Assembly: GCA_963513935.1 (NCBI GenBank)
Contig: OY740770.1
Coordinates: 92,148,301 to 92,212,300, forward strand
Direction: 5' to 3'
DNA from: Aphrophora alni
Taxonomy: Eukaryota > Arthropoda > Insecta > Hemiptera > Aphrophoridae
DNA: 64,000 nt
A program made the position numbers and the translations under genes. The notes under the pieces are model-generated. The model saw nothing but the letters and a program-made list of their open reading frames with translations, ran no database searches and was not told the DNA's origin. Positions 11,894 to 24,740 of the stretch are shown one piece after another. Every line of letters starts with the position of its first letter. The first letter of the stretch is position 1.

Positions 11894-14800
11894 TTAACCT
11901 CCCCCTCAAATAGAACCCTAAATTTTTCTCTAATTAAATCATATATCTACCTAATGTGTGCACGCTGTGCGATTATCTGATTTATACAAGATGAAAAGAA
12001 AGCAATGTAGTAATGCGATTAAACCAATTACATACATATAGTGCTAAACATAAGATTTCTTTGTAAAATACCATTGTTTCAAAAAGTTTTAATTAATTAG
12101 ATTATTCATCTCATTAAGGTTCGTTTTTTTTAACGTTCTACGAAAATTCGGGAACAAAATTGTGAGCTAAAGTCAAACTGTACTTCAAACGTGATCACTG
12201 TAGTCACAATTTTGCCAAAAATCGACTCCACTTTTAATAAATTATATTACACCTCTATTTGAAAATTCGAAAGAGAAAAAAAATGAAAATATAAATGTCA
12301 TCTTGAATTAAAAATCCAAGTAAATTTTCATTTGCACTCATTGCATTAGAACAAAACATTCTTTGAGATAAATCGGTTGTTAAAGCTCAAAAATAGAAAA
12401 TATTGAAATATCTGTGTAAATGGGTATAGAATGCGTATTAAACAACATGGAAATAAAGTAGGTATTTTTATTTTTAACACAGCCTTCATTCATTATGCTC
12501 CTACGGGTCACGCAATTCTATTCTACACTGACTATGTTTGCATTATTAGTATTGTTCCTTACATTTATTGTATCAAAATTTAGTTTATTAAATATATCAT
12601 GGAAATTTAAAAAACTCAGCTGCTAGTTACAGTATGCTATAAAATGTTAATTAACATAATATTTCCCTCCCTCTTTAATGTTATCTTTGTTGTTTATACA
12701 TTTATTTACTCATATATGTCGGAGTTTTTTTTTTTTTTAAAAAGAGTAACTTTACTCATATTTCTTCAGGAAAATTTTAAAATAAAGTTCCCTCAAATTA
12801 CGATCATGCCTTTGACACATAAAGGTATACTAATTTATTACCAGATGTTTATTATAGAAATGCTAAGTATATTTATCTCCGTATCTTATTAAAACGCTAC
12901 CGACCAGGAACATGAAATGTCTACTAGTGCTACTTACTGGAATAATGTGTCACCAGTTATATATTTATCCTGTATATATATATATATTTTAAATTTATAA
13001 TTAAAATCTTTAAACTTCGCAATTTTAGTCTGACATTTCTTAAATTTTATTTGTCGTAAACTTTGTTTCTTAAATCATTGGACAAAACATGAAACAGAAA
13101 AAAAATCTGTCAGTAATTTTAAAAATGGCAGTCGGTTTGAAAATTTCATAAGACTGTTTATTCAGAATAATTTTCCATCTGATCTTCGTACAACGTAGCT
13201 AATTATAGCTAATTTTGTGGAACTTTAAAATAATATCCATCTAATGATGTTTTTAGTAAAAACACAAGAGAGTTATTATTAAATAAAAATTGTTAAAAAC
13301 ATAACCCCCAAAAATACAAAACATTTACCATAATATAACTGTGGTTGAAATTGGATCTTGTCAATTAATTCCGAAAAAAAAACTTCAAAATGGCATCCTT
13401 TTGAAACGGTATGTCGTTGATTTCTAAGACCTGGAGGAGTTTTTTTATTCAACTGGATATTTGCACATTCCTTACTATATTGAGGTGGACAATGAGTGGA
13501 TTCCGAAAAAAACAACAGAAAAAGAATTTTTTATTATTTTTTTTATTTAGCGTAACCGCAGCAAGGCGTCTAATATACATGTTATAAGTTTCTATACTAA
13601 TTAATCAGTTACATACGACATTCCTGTAGCAGATTTACTTGCTATTATTATAAAATAAATTATAATACAACGTCATCTTTTATGACTTGCAGCTTGCAGT
13701 TTAATTGCCGCAAATATAAACTAACATGATATAGAACGTTTTTATCGCTTTCGTCAACTATGACGATTTATTATTTCCCTTGCGGGTTTGTAATTTCGTG
13801 TTTTACGGCTTAATTAAATGTTGACGTTTGTTTCTTTACTTTATTGCAACAACCGTCATATATTGAAGGTTATATTCACAATGAAAAATGAAATATGCTG
13901 TGCGTAACCTCCCCACTCCCACAGCGCACATTCAAGCATTCATTCACAAAAACCAATAAATTTCTTAAGTATAGACCTAGTTATTTAACACAAACACAAC
14001 AACCTATGTTTGATTTTAGCTTTTATAAGAATTCTAGATTTCCAGTCATTATAAAAGAAAAGCATTTTTAAATTTCAACTATTTACTTTCATACTTACAC
14101 TTTGGATATTTTGCTTTACAATTTTACCAAATTTAACTTAATTCATACTACAGATTTTTATTTTTAATTTTTAATAAGACAGAAAAATCAAATAACACAG
14201 GAGTATTTATGATTTTACTAAATTTCTCTGGTTGGTTTTTAACTGACACCATCTGCACATGGTGTAACCAACATTTCGATGAGAATAGTTTATTAAATAT
14301 AAACGTGTAAATTAAAAATGGTTGTGTACATTCAAACGACATTATTGTAGATAACACAATAGCAATAACAGACCAAATGTCTACTGGTTTGCATAACTGA
14401 AATAATCTGCAAGCCGCTGGAAGACCTACGGTTCTTTCTTACAAATTAGTTTCAGAAATCATGTTCGGTGCACCATTCATGAGTCTAACGACGGATGCAG
14501 AGAGTAAATCTGTAATATTGAAATTTAATCAATTTTATAAACACAATTCAAACAAGCTTTGGTGTCTCTTCAATTGTTTACATTGAGTGAAGGTTTTACA
14601 GTTTGCTAATTCGACTAAATTAATTGTAATAAATTTTACTAATTTACTTTAATAAAGGATTTTCTTATGGTATAAAATCTGTTAGTTTCAAGTTTCTTTG
14701 GTCAAATTAATTAAAACAACTGGAAAACAATTTCTGTCTTATGCACTTGTAACTGAATTTTTTTGGCCTCAGGGTATAACAAATATAATTTTATTTATTA

Positions 14801-16998
14801 CTAAATCAATATATAATATAATAATTAAAAATAATGCGATTTTTTCTTGGAAACTCCCATAATCCACCATACTTCTAAAATCTCTACCAGTTCTATTTAT
14901 AGAAGTAATTTTTCACTATTTTTGGCTAATTGTTACAAATCTTGTAATGTTTAAATAATAGAATTGTATCTAGTATAATATATTTTTTTAATATGAGTTG
15001 AATGTAACAGTAGTTGAATTCCATTTTTTATGAGGTACCTGTTGATACAAGAGCTCGTTTTGTTTAATTTTAAGGATGAGATTTCATCGGTTTTGTTTGT
15101 TGGTTATCACGTTCTTAATTTTTACTAATACACGTTTAGTCAAAATTAGATGAAACGACCGATATAAGACACAAGCAAAAGGTTATAATAAATAAAACCC
15201 TTTTTATATTTGAAAATTTACCAACATTTTTTTTAGACGAACATGTCCAAGGATTTGTAAAATCAATCGTACATTCCAAATTTGAGAAATTTCAAAATGA
15301 AATAATTATATTTTTATTTTTGTAAAGATGAAAACCGAATAACCTTGCGAACCACTGGAGCGTAATATGAAGTGTGAAAAAATTCCAAAAATGGTGGGAA
15401 TAAATTCCGATTGGGAATACGTTACACGCATCTTGGCATCTAGGAGTTCTCCATGTGGCAAGCGCCTGAATTAAAATTTAGTAATTGAAAATGTCACACG
15501 GCAGACCCCAAAGACACGATACCCAAGCGACTCTGCAGTGTATTTCAGAGCTCCCAGTAATTTCAAAGCTCTTTACACAGTCCTGTGCTAATTTATTAAT
15601 TAATACAGAATGATACTTATTTGTTTGGTACGTGAGGGTAATACTCCAAACTCGCCAAATGGCGTGAACCAAATTTGGGCACCCGTGGATAAGTTGTTAT
15701 CAGGTCTATGATTCTCAGTGTCTGACAACCCGAGGTTAGTGTTCTAGCCCAACGTTCCGCGTGTTGATTACACTAATTGCTTTCAGTCTCATTAATTGTG
15801 GAATATTACACGGACTTATGTGTGTAATGGGTTTTCCTAATCAGTCTCAAATTTAGTTGGTTAATTTTTAGCCAGTTAGTCTCTTAGTGACAACATTTCA
15901 TAAGCGAGTAAGTACAAAATGGTGGATGTACAAGTTTAGCCGATAACCTTTTTTTAATGAATCTAATTTTAGCCCTATCCGATCTAAATCCAAACCGAAA
16001 CTAAGTGATTAGGTGCTGGTAGTATTGGTGATATTTCGTTATCTCTGGTGAAGCCGTTTCATGAAGGAGGTCACAACAGAGCTAAATTTTCTACATTATT
16101 TCATAATAATAATAATATTAGCTAGTAATCCTTAATAGTTTGTTTACGATTGAGTTTGTATCTCTTCGTTGGCAATAATTCCAAAGCACATACGGAGCTA
16201 ATCAAAGTTGTATGTTCCAACATTATTACTTTGAAACAAAGAAAATAAAGAAGGTCTTATAATCTGACGGACGTTACGTCTCTTGGGAAATGAGTAAATG
16301 GTGAAGTTTTCAACTTGGATCTGTAAACTTTTGAAAATATTAAAACAAAAGGTAAGCCTATTATAAAGTATAATTTTCAATAATTAATTCTCAAAGGTTT
16401 ATGAATGTTTCAAAGTTACTGTCCGTATTAGATTTACAATTGGCTCGACTTAAATTAGAAAGTTTTATGGCAAAAATTCAGTACATTCAATATGTTTTAT
16501 AACAGTTTTTTAATAGACAATAAAAGTTATTTAGTATTGATTTGTCAATGAGGTTACTTCTACTTGCATTTAAATAATAGAAATATTATTAGAATTTATT
16601 TCATACAATTCTGTATATATAAATTATGTAAATTATTTGTAGACCTCAGATTAAAAGTACACAATTTCGTAAATGGCACTAAGTTGTGTGATATATTGGA
16701 GAGATATTTACGTGTTTAATTAGCCTCTGCCAGCATTCGGACCTATGTAATAAGTCTGGATTAATAATCAAGTTCGTCATTTGTTCACGTTTAAATAATA
16801 TGGTAACAACGTGCTACCCTTGTCTTGGCATCAACCGGTCTCATGAGTTCATATTTAAGGGTGGACAATACAAGAACTAATCTATCAACTGTCTTCTCGA
16901 AATGTAAACATCTCACCATGTCTTCATTATCCTAACAGGCATAAAGTGAACGTTTAGTAAAAAAGTTGAAGAAATTCTGTTGTCCTCAAAAGACTAGT
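11894..16998. other. AT-rich sequence, no supported gene
   Basis: About 5 kb without a recognisable element. Open frames of 60-82 codons (for example 12644-12892 plus, and 13279-13515, 14148-14357 and 15478-15672 minus) are isolated, lack domain-like motifs and are of the length expected by chance. A (TA)n tract of about 18 bp sits near 12970. Introns of a host gene whose exons lie elsewhere cannot be excluded. Confidence 0.4.
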
Positions 16999-17687
16999 AG
17001 ATATATATCTACTTACTATGTATATGTTTTTATATGTATTACATATATTATGAATTATATGTCTTGTGACTTTTTTGTCAATTACATGTTTCGGACGTTA
17101 TTGTCCATCATCAGATGTATCGCTCGTTATAGGTAGTTATTATTATTGACGACCAACTTAACTTCCAGTCAAATTCATTATATGACACTGCTATGAGTAT
17201 TTAAGATAACGACAAAGGCCGAAATCCATTATTTTTTGTTGTTTAAAGGGGAAAACATCTCAGTCATTATCGCATTATAATTTTTTTTTTAAGAAGAAAA
17301 GTGTATAAAATAAAACCTTTAGCCCTCGAATACTCTAATAGCGTCTTGGTTGGAAAAAAACAAAAGGCGGTAAGATCTGACAGGAATGACGAAATAGAGT
17401 TTTAACCCTAGACTACGAAGAAACAGTGTATATCTGGCGAGTGTAGGCTATTCGAGATTTCCAAGCCTGTATTCCACTATAGTGAGTTCCTGAAGGTAGG
17501 TCAAAGTACAATAATAAGTACAATCCAAATTCAGTCCTTCCTATAATGCCATTCATCTTATATGTTTTGTGTTAATGTGTGTGTTGCGTAAGCGTGTACC
17601 TTAATGTTTTAACGACCTGATAGTGTCCGAAACGCGTAATTAAGGAAAACATAAAAAGTCACAATACGGAAGGAAGTAGATTTATGT
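16999..17687. mobile_element. Inverted-repeat element enclosing an R1 copy
   Basis: The left arm (about 17061-17114) and the right arm (about 17611-17665, read on the minus strand) share a near-terminal 'ttgtgactttt' phrase followed by 'aattac' and 'gtttcggac'. A short 'tctactt' match outside suggests the arms begin near 17000 and 17687. Each arm ends inward in the CTGA...GAAAC hairpin motif described under findings. The interior holds an inverted copy of the R1 interspersed repeat (17215-17440). No transposase or reverse transcriptase is present. The hairpin motif recalls those seen at Penelope-like element ends, but this is inference. Confidence 0.5.
17215..17440 (-). repeat. R1 interspersed repeat, copy 1
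   Basis: Read on the minus strand, this matches the copies at 27030, 52125 and 53962. The order of landmarks is a 'gtttcttcgtag'-like start, 'cttttgtttttttccaacc', 'gacgctattagagtattcga', an 'acacttttcttctt' block and a terminal 'aacaacaaaaaataat'. The A-rich end suggests a SINE-like or other short interspersed element. I do not recognise a named family. Confidence 0.65.
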
Positions 17688-17689
17688 AA

Positions 17690-20559
17690 TTCTATTATAT
17701 ACAAATTATTACAGGGATACAACATCCCTATGGGTTTCAAAAAGAATGATTTCTATTGGCTTTGGACTCAATATGGTGACACAGATTTAAGATTATATAT
17801 AGCCATAGGAAGTACATTTGCGTGTTGCAGTTTAACATTAAATGTAAAACTAAATCATTTATATCACACTTCTAGCTTTATTACCTTGAAGATGTCTATC
17901 CCCATAACCTTTTACAACCCTTACTGAACAGCGAACTATAATCCCCCAAAGATTGAGATAGGAGTGCAACAGTTGCATGGTATGCCTTGAAACCATATCA
18001 GATTTTAATTTAATAACTTGAATATGTACTAAGTTCTGAAGTTGTATAGGATAATTGTCTTGAATTACCTTCTTTTAAAAGCTGAAATGCATTAAAATTA
18101 GTTTAATCGGAGGAAATAGAACTATTTTTTTAATAAATATAATGACCGATTTGGATTTTAATTTTTCTATCAAAAGTGGTATAAATCTGAATAAAATTGC
18201 AGCCGAAAAAGGTATAACAAAAATTGCTTAAAACAACTACTGCGATTTAGATTTGTTTTGGCGAACAACGTTGTTTTTTAAAACAATGTAAATGTTTATA
18301 CTAGGCTCATTAAAAATGAAGTCAATACAATTAGTAAGGATAAAGCAGACATTCTTTTAAAATTGGATTTAATTTCCCTTTTTATTTTAAAATTATGGTC
18401 CTAAAAAATTTTTTAAGCCATTTCATATACTATGAATTTTGTGACAATTGTTTGCACGAAAATATATAGTTTTATTCATATTTATACAAGTTTAAACTAA
18501 CCGTGTTAAAAGTGTTGTAGGGCTCATATTCTTTGGATTCAAAAGAATGATTCAAGAATAATAATTTAAGATTGTATCATGATGATGGATGCAGTAGCTA
18601 AGTTTACAATAAGGAAATAAGTAAAAAATTATTAGTTAAATTATTCAATAACAAAACGACTAATTAAGTTGATTACTGGTGATTATTTATATAATTATAA
18701 CCACATTTGGGAATATAAATAGAGTATTATGATAAATAATTTAGTAGTAAGGGAAAAGTAAGTCAACAGCGTCGTACAGTACTCTTTGACCCTCTTAGAG
18801 CTTAAAGTTTGTTTGTCACCCATAAATTTCTTTGCGTGTCTATAAATTTAAAATGTTGAATAATAGGTTACTAAATACGTAAGTATAGAAGATATTCTGT
18901 ATTCATTTATAAACCAACTTAAAAGGAAAGATATGACGTGTTAGAACTCACGCAAATGTAAGGATCTTTACAATTTAAAATATTTCTTTCTATGATTCTA
19001 AAAAAACAAGACAGGAATGTAATTTAAAAAATTCCTGTTTATGTTTTTTTTTCCATGGTTCGCAGTTAAATTTAGATTATTTAATTTTTACCTTTGTTCT
19101 ATATCAGGAAGAAACTTGAATTTCATTATGAATAAAATTATGTATTTGTTTCTATGATTTAGTTAATTTATGTGATCCGTACATTTAACTTAATTTTACC
19201 ACTTTGTTATTCTTATTTAAAACAATTTTAATATTTACTTATTTAAAGTTTTAATCTTCGGATACAACGAAATCGAAATACAAAAATCGAGGTGCACAAT
19301 TAGACAACAATGTCGACAAAATTTAACATATGGGAAAAAAAAATCATTTCAATTGTGCTTGCCGTTATATCCGTAAGTGTTTTTTTTAAATTATTTTTTT
19401 TAAGGTAGAACAACAGTTTTTAGTAAAAACAATTATGTTATGGTTAAAATTCAAAAAATATTCTTAGTAATACTCAACTAGACAATGAATGAAAAATATA
19501 AAGCCTCGTCAAAATCCTTTTAACCGTTTAAATTATAAATGCGACGACAATTGTGAACTAAAGATGTGAAAGTTTAGGCTTCCATATTTTATGGGTGTAA
19601 TTTTATAAAATGAAATTTGTTTTCAAAATGTTAAAAGTTTTTACCATTTTCTAAAAAACAGGATTCTCCTGAAAAATGCTATTTGGCGCAATTACCATTA
19701 GGAAATTTGTTTTTCGAAGTTTATATTAACCAAAACTTCCCAGAAAACGAAAACAAGGTGATCACGTTTAAAGATAACAAAGCAATTTAAATAATAATTT
19801 AATACCTGTAAATTATAATTAGAAAGTGCTAATTAATTACTATGGTACAGATTTCTAAAATCAATTAACAGACCTTACATAGTGAGGTTTTTACACTCAG
19901 ATTATAAATCGTAACATTTGATATCTTACTGAAAACTCGAATGTTACGAGAAAAACGCCAATGATGACTTTGGTATAAAAATATGATAAAACAATAACGT
20001 AATAATATAATAATTTCAAATAATATAAAGTTTCACCAATCCTCATTGGATTAATACTTCCCCAATTTTTTTTTATAGGCTACACGGCGATTCGGAATTC
20101 AGTCGGGAAATGATTTTATTGCTGTATCTGTGATACACATTTCACATAAACATAGAAATGCTTTTATTTCTGACTCTCGGCCAATTCTTGTTTTCAAAAA
20201 AGACGATATATTATACTGTATATGTATATAGTATTGAAAGAAGATTTGGTACTTATTCAAATTATTTGCGCAACCTTTTACCAGTATACCTGAAAACCAA
20301 AACTTTATTTTCTACAACTTTTTTAACGAAAAATACTATGTTTTTATAAATTTTTTTCTATAGCCTTAACGATAACTCAGTTATAAACAAAAACCTACAA
20401 ATTTATTTTCTTGGTAATTGTCTACAACACCCAAGAATAGACTAAACACAATACATTTTTGAATTTCGATAATATTTATCTCCAAATCTTTTTATTTTAA
20501 GGCTATTTTAAAGAAGTTGGTATAAGCATCGGATTTGTTTTTATTGGCTTTATTCCCAG
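17690..20559. other. AT-rich sequence, nothing recognised
   Basis: Open frames at 17730-17927 and 20158-20349 are short, hydrophobic and AT-driven. No terminal repeats, arrays or family motifs were noticed. This is the left flank of the LTR element. Confidence 0.45.
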
Positions 20560-22119
20560 TATAACGATCTCAAACGATCACAATGGATAAATAATTAATT
20601 AGGCCTAATATCAAATACTAAAATAATAATAATCAATCAAAAGTTAACATTAATAAATAATTGTGTAAATGTGTAAATTGAAACAAAACATATGTGGACA
20701 AGCAACATTACCAAAAGAGCAGCTGCAAGGTTAAGTTTCGAAAATAACTGTACAAATTGACAGACGTGACAAGGACAAGGGAAAGAAGACATTCTGTTTT
20801 ACTTAAGAGAAGAAAGTTCGCCGACACAAATAAAAATTAAGTAGAAAATATAACGGAGTTTTGCTATTCAACGCAGCTGCGTGTTGTAAAAAATGGGAAC
20901 CAAGAAAAAATGAGAAAGCGAATTCCTAACGGTATCTCCGAGGGTGAAGCCAGCGCGTGTAAGAAAAAACCAACGATTTTTAGAAAGTTAGAGGTCCAAT
21001 CAGGAGAGGCCTGAGTTTTAAAAAATGAGATTTTAACCAATAAGCGAAGAGGACGCTACACTTGAATTTCGGGAGAGGTGAAATCGAACAGTAAGGAGAG
21101 TCAGTCTAAAACTGGGGTTAAGAGCGTGTAGGTCTTGGCTTACAGCTAGGAATCAGAGTAGGAGGTGTTAAGTGTTAAGAATTAACCTGAGGGTTTAATT
21201 CTAAGTCATTGGTTAATTTAAAAGGCAGAGCCGCAACAAAATTTAGTAATTTATCTTGAAGTTTGTTAGAATCATAAATTAAATAGAGTCAAAGAGTTTA
21301 AATTTCATAAAAGAAGAGGAGAGATCATCGCGTCGAAGTCCATAGTAGTCGAGAACGAGTAAGGAGACTAAACAGAGTTAGCGGAGTATCACCAGAGATT
21401 CACCACCAGTCAATGAACCAGTGTTAGCAGCATCCGACTTCCCAGGCTAAGGATACGTTGTGTTGTTGTGCATCGTTAGTGATTTGTGTTGTGTAAAAGT
21501 GCCAAAATTATAGCGGACGAGGAGAATTGTTGATAAGTACAAAATTTCAGAATAAATAATCATTAGAGTTAGTATTTCACTTTAATTGAGTCATTAAAAG
21601 TTCCCATGCCCGAGATAAGAGTCAAGTTTTTTTTTGTATAATTAATTTAAAAGTAAAGTAATTGAGCTAGCCGGCAAAAATAAAGTAAATTTGGAAATAT
21701 AAGTTAATTAAAGAAATTTGTCTTGTTTTTTGTTATAAAATTGATAAAGTTAATAAGAACATTTGGACAAGATCTGTAGAACATTTGTGGAGTTTTGATT
21801 TTATGTAAATTGAATAATCAATTGTAGATTTAAATTTGTAATCAATAATATTGTGTATTAGAGTATATTAGTTTTAAAGAATGCAAGTGTGAGAGAATGA
21901 AGTAGCCTTAAGATATTTCAATGAATAGATAAATTGAATTGATACTGTTGTTATAAATAATTGTTTTTGCTAATAAATCCTGAAGTTAGTTAAAGGATAA
22001 AAACTTGTTTTGTTGAAATAATTTACTTAAACCATCATAATAGTTTTCAAAAGTTTTCAAGAGAATTAAAAATAAATTGGTAAATTAAAAAAAACATATA
22101 ACAAATTTCCATTGTTATA
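20560..22119 (+). repeat. 5' LTR
   Basis: Begins 'tataacgatctc' and ends 'ttccattgttata', giving a short terminal inverted repeat of TATAAC...GTTATA. It is about 1560 bp, with a purine-rich central part, and aligns end to end with 24741-26314. Because both LTRs also share 'cag' immediately upstream, the true 5' edge could be up to 3 bp further left. Confidence 0.92.
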
Positions 22120-22121
22120 TT

Positions 22122-22140
22122 TGGCGCTCCACCGCGTGGG
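22122..22140 (+). promoter_or_regulatory. Primer-binding-like site
   Basis: Two bases after the 5' LTR comes 'tggcgctccaccgcgtggg'. It starts with TGG, the complement of a tRNA CCA end, in the position where retroelement minus-strand priming occurs. The phrase resembles lysine-tRNA primer sites of the 'tggcgccca' type but is not identical, so the tRNA is not assigned. Confidence 0.7.
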
Positions 22141-22245
22141 TCATTAAAGTGAAATTTAAATTGCTAGTTATAGAATTGTTAGAGGATAAGAATATTAACA
22201 TTGTTACAGGAAATATTGTGTGGTAGATAATAGGTTAGAGTAGTA

Positions 22246-23784
22246 TTGTTTATGTTAACCAGAAGTAAAAAGAGGGAATTAGAACTTATAATGGCAGATG
22301 AAAGAGAAATATATAATCAATTGGGATTAAATAGTGGGAGTTTAAATTTTAGTCAAGAAGTGGAACAATTAGAGTCAATTAATCAAAATGGGGAATTAGA
22401 GATAGAAAGTAACGTAAATTCACGGGCGGGGACAGAAGTAGACAATCCAACAACATCGGCGGCAGTACAGTCAGGAAACGCGAGTATGGCAATGATACAG
22501 GAAATGTTAAAGCAGATGGCAGACGAAAACCGGAGAATCGCGGAGAAAACGACAGAAGAAAATCGGAGAATAGCGGAAAAGATGGCGGAAGAGAACAGGA
22601 AGGGTTTTGAAGAAAATCGAAAAACTATGGAAGAGAAATTTGGAGAAGTTAAGGGTAGTCTAACCGCATTAGAAGAAAAATTTAACAGGAAGATAAATGA
22701 GCGTTTTGACGAAGTCAACAGTCGAGTAGAGATGGTCGAAACACAAGTCGCGGATATTCGTACGAGCGTCGAAGAGAGGTTGAAGAAGACGGAAGAAGAA
22801 TTCGGCGATCGAGTCAAGGGATATCGCGCGGAAACGGAGGGTCGCGTGCAAGAACTCGAAAACCGTGGCGTAGTCGTCAACAATCGGTTGGAAGAACTCG
22901 CGGCGAAAGACGAAGAAATCGGGGAAATATGCACGAAAAATAATGAAACTAACATCGCGAAAATTGAGGAGAATGCGAAGAAGACGGAAGAGGTCGCTAA
23001 AAAGTTAATTGAATTAGATAGGAGATTAAAAACGGTCAGAAATTCAGGGGAAGGATATTGTCACGAGCCAGAAGTAAGAAATATTAGTTTCACGGGAAAA
23101 GAGAGGTTTCCCATACAATTTCTAAATGTAATGGAAGAGATAAGCGAGCAGGTAATTGGAAACGGCATGCATTGGATTGACCGATATTTAAAAGACGAGG
23201 CTTATATATGGTGGCAGCTACATAGGAGAAGTGTTAAAAATTTTAAAGAATTTGAGGAATTGTTTAGGGAGAAGTATTTCAATGAAATAATACAAGCGAA
23301 AATTAGGGACCATTTAGAGTTTGGGAAATTTAGAGGCAGAATGAATGACGAGGCAATTGCATATGTAGAAATGTTGATGCTACAATGTTCCGAGTTAAGT
23401 CCGCCGTTAGCAGAGGAACAATTAGTTTATAAGACGGGAAAACATTTCCATCCAAATATCTTAATTGCAATAATTACAAGGGGGATTAAAAAGAAAACAG
23501 AATTTATAAAACTGCTCATGGAATTTGAACATGCTAGGGTAGAGGAAGTCAATGAAAGGGAAAGGGTAAACAATAATAGGGGAAATTTTAGGGAACAAGT
23601 AAATAACAACAAACCGAATAATTGGGGTAGACGACCGAGTGACCATATGACTCCATGGCGAGAACAAGGTCATAAACCAGTTGAGTGGAGAAGACAGGGA
23701 AACAATGAAGGAACGAGCAATGACCCGAGAGTTCCGGACAGGCGGTTTGTTAGAGAACCAACCCCTAATAGAAAGGAAAAGTGA
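22246..23784 (+). CDS. gag: Gag-like polyprotein of LTR retrotransposon
   Basis: A 512-residue open frame, intact, 106 bp after the primer site. Residues about 75-270 form a long charged region of E/K/R-rich heptads. It includes short repeats of the type 'ENRRIAEK' and 'MEEKFGEV' and is probably a coiled coil. Residues about 285-425 match the retrotransposon gag capsid fold. The visible signs are 'YLKDEAYIWWQL' followed by 'NFKEFEELFREKYFNE', the usual 'L-(K/G)-EA--WW' then 'W/F-eF---F---Y/F' layout. The C-terminus (about 440-512) is rich in N, R and G with no CCHC zinc knuckle, so nucleic-acid binding would rely on basic residues. The capsid part before 'YLKDEA' looks short compared with the family. 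The second Met (codon 16) is an alternative start. The frame continues past its UGA stop into the protease. Confidence 0.88.
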   Translation: MFMLTRSKKRELELIMADEREIYNQLGLNSGSLNFSQEVEQLESINQNGELEIESNVNSRAGTEVDNPTTSAAVQSGNASMAMIQEMLKQMADENRRIAEKTTEENRRIAEKMAEENRKGFEENRKTMEEKFGEVKGSLTALEEKFNRKINERFDEVNSRVEMVETQVADIRTSVEERLKKTEEEFGDRVKGYRAETEGRVQELENRGVVVNNRLEELAAKDEEIGEICTKNNETNIAKIEENAKKTEEVAKKLIELDRRLKTVRNSGEGYCHEPEVRNISFTGKERFPIQFLNVMEEISEQVIGNGMHWIDRYLKDEAYIWWQLHRRSVKNFKEFEELFREKYFNEIIQAKIRDHLEFGKFRGRMNDEAIAYVEMLMLQCSELSPPLAEEQLVYKTGKHFHPNILIAIITRGIKKKTEFIKLLMEFEHARVEEVNERERVNNNRGNFREQVNNNKPNNWGRRPSDHMTPWREQGHKPVEWRRQGNNEGTSNDPRVPDRRFVREPTPNRKEK

Positions 23785-24342
23785 AGGTTAGCCGAGGGCG
23801 TAAGCAACCGACAAGGGGCAATACAAAACAATAGCGTTATGAACACCTTATTTACTGATTTAAAAGATTATTTAGAAGCACAGGATAACTCAGATTTAAT
23901 ATGTAAAAATTTAACAAAATGTCCAGAAATAACAATAGGTTTTAATAGAATAAATGTACAGGCTTTAGTGGATACAGGGTGTGAATTCAATTCCTTGTCG
24001 GAACGGTTTTGTTTAGAGAATAAGGAAATAATGGGACCATACTAAGAATTACCAGTAGCAGGAGTTAAGGTAATTGGGGCAACCGGCTTACGCTCGAAGA
24101 ATATTAAAAAACAAATAATAATTGGAGCAAATGTGGGAGATATTGTAATGAATATTCATTTTATCATTGTACCAGACTTAATAAGAAACTGCATTTTAGG
24201 GTTAGATTTTTTGGTTAAAAATAAGGCTGTCGTAGATTTTATCAGCAATAAATTAGAATTAGGTATAAATAATGAAGAAAATTGTGAAGTAAGGAAGGAG
24301 ATTTGTTTGAGGACCCGGAAGAACATTATAAACATAAATTAA
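23785..24342 (+). pseudogene. pro: Retroviral-type aspartic protease, one internal stop
   Basis: This region is in the same frame as gag, separated from it by the single UGA at 23782-23784. It carries 'VQALVDTGCEFNSLS', the retropepsin active-site block with DTG (Asp at about 23970). About 85 residues further on is 'RNCILGLDFL' (24187-24216), matching the hydrophobic 'ILG-D-L' block that closes the fold. An in-frame TAA at 24043-24045 splits the domain. After about 24310 a different frame carries 'EIMQKINELGHISEIQKEQV', resembling the linker that precedes reverse transcriptase, so a frameshift is also present. The protease would mature Gag in a working relative. Whether the 24043 stop is a mutation or a fixed feature of the lineage cannot be told from one copy. 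Confidence 0.82.
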
Positions 24343-24740
24343 TACAACATATGGAAATAGAAAGTTACGAAACTGATCAGAAAGAAATTATGCAAAAAAT
24401 AAATGAATTAGGGCACATTTCGGAAATTCAGAAAGAACAAGTAAGTGAATATTTAATTGTAGGTTATTAAAGAAATATTATAATTAAGGACATTAGGATA
24501 AACTTAGGCAGTAAACAAAACATAAACAATAAAGGAGAAAGAGTGAAAGGAAAACCATAAAAGGGACTAGGGTTGACCGCAAGAGGAACAATAGAAGAAA
24601 GGTCTATTGTAAAACAGTGGGTAACCGCAACATAAAGGGCATTGTAAGAAAAAGGTTCTTTACAACCTATTGTTAAAGAAACGGGCGTAAGAAAAAATTT
24701 ATCTTGAAGCAGTTCAAAGACAAATTTTATCTGGGGACAG
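24343..24740 (+). other. Remnant of pol linker and 3' interior, pol deleted
   Basis: The first 130 bases continue the pre-RT linker in a shifted frame and then meet stops near 24468. The remainder has stops in all plus frames and is A/G-rich. Reverse transcriptase, RNase H and integrase, normally about 3 kb, are missing. A purine-rich 'ctggggacag' immediately before the 3' LTR sits where the polypurine tract belongs. The 95-codon minus frame 24467-24754 is treated as a shadow of this region. Confidence 0.7.

Noticed and set aside
22383..22955. 190-codon minus-strand frame inside gag
   Set aside because: It is the mirror of the purine-rich coiled-coil coding region (S/F-rich complement of E/K codons) and is explained by the gag frame.
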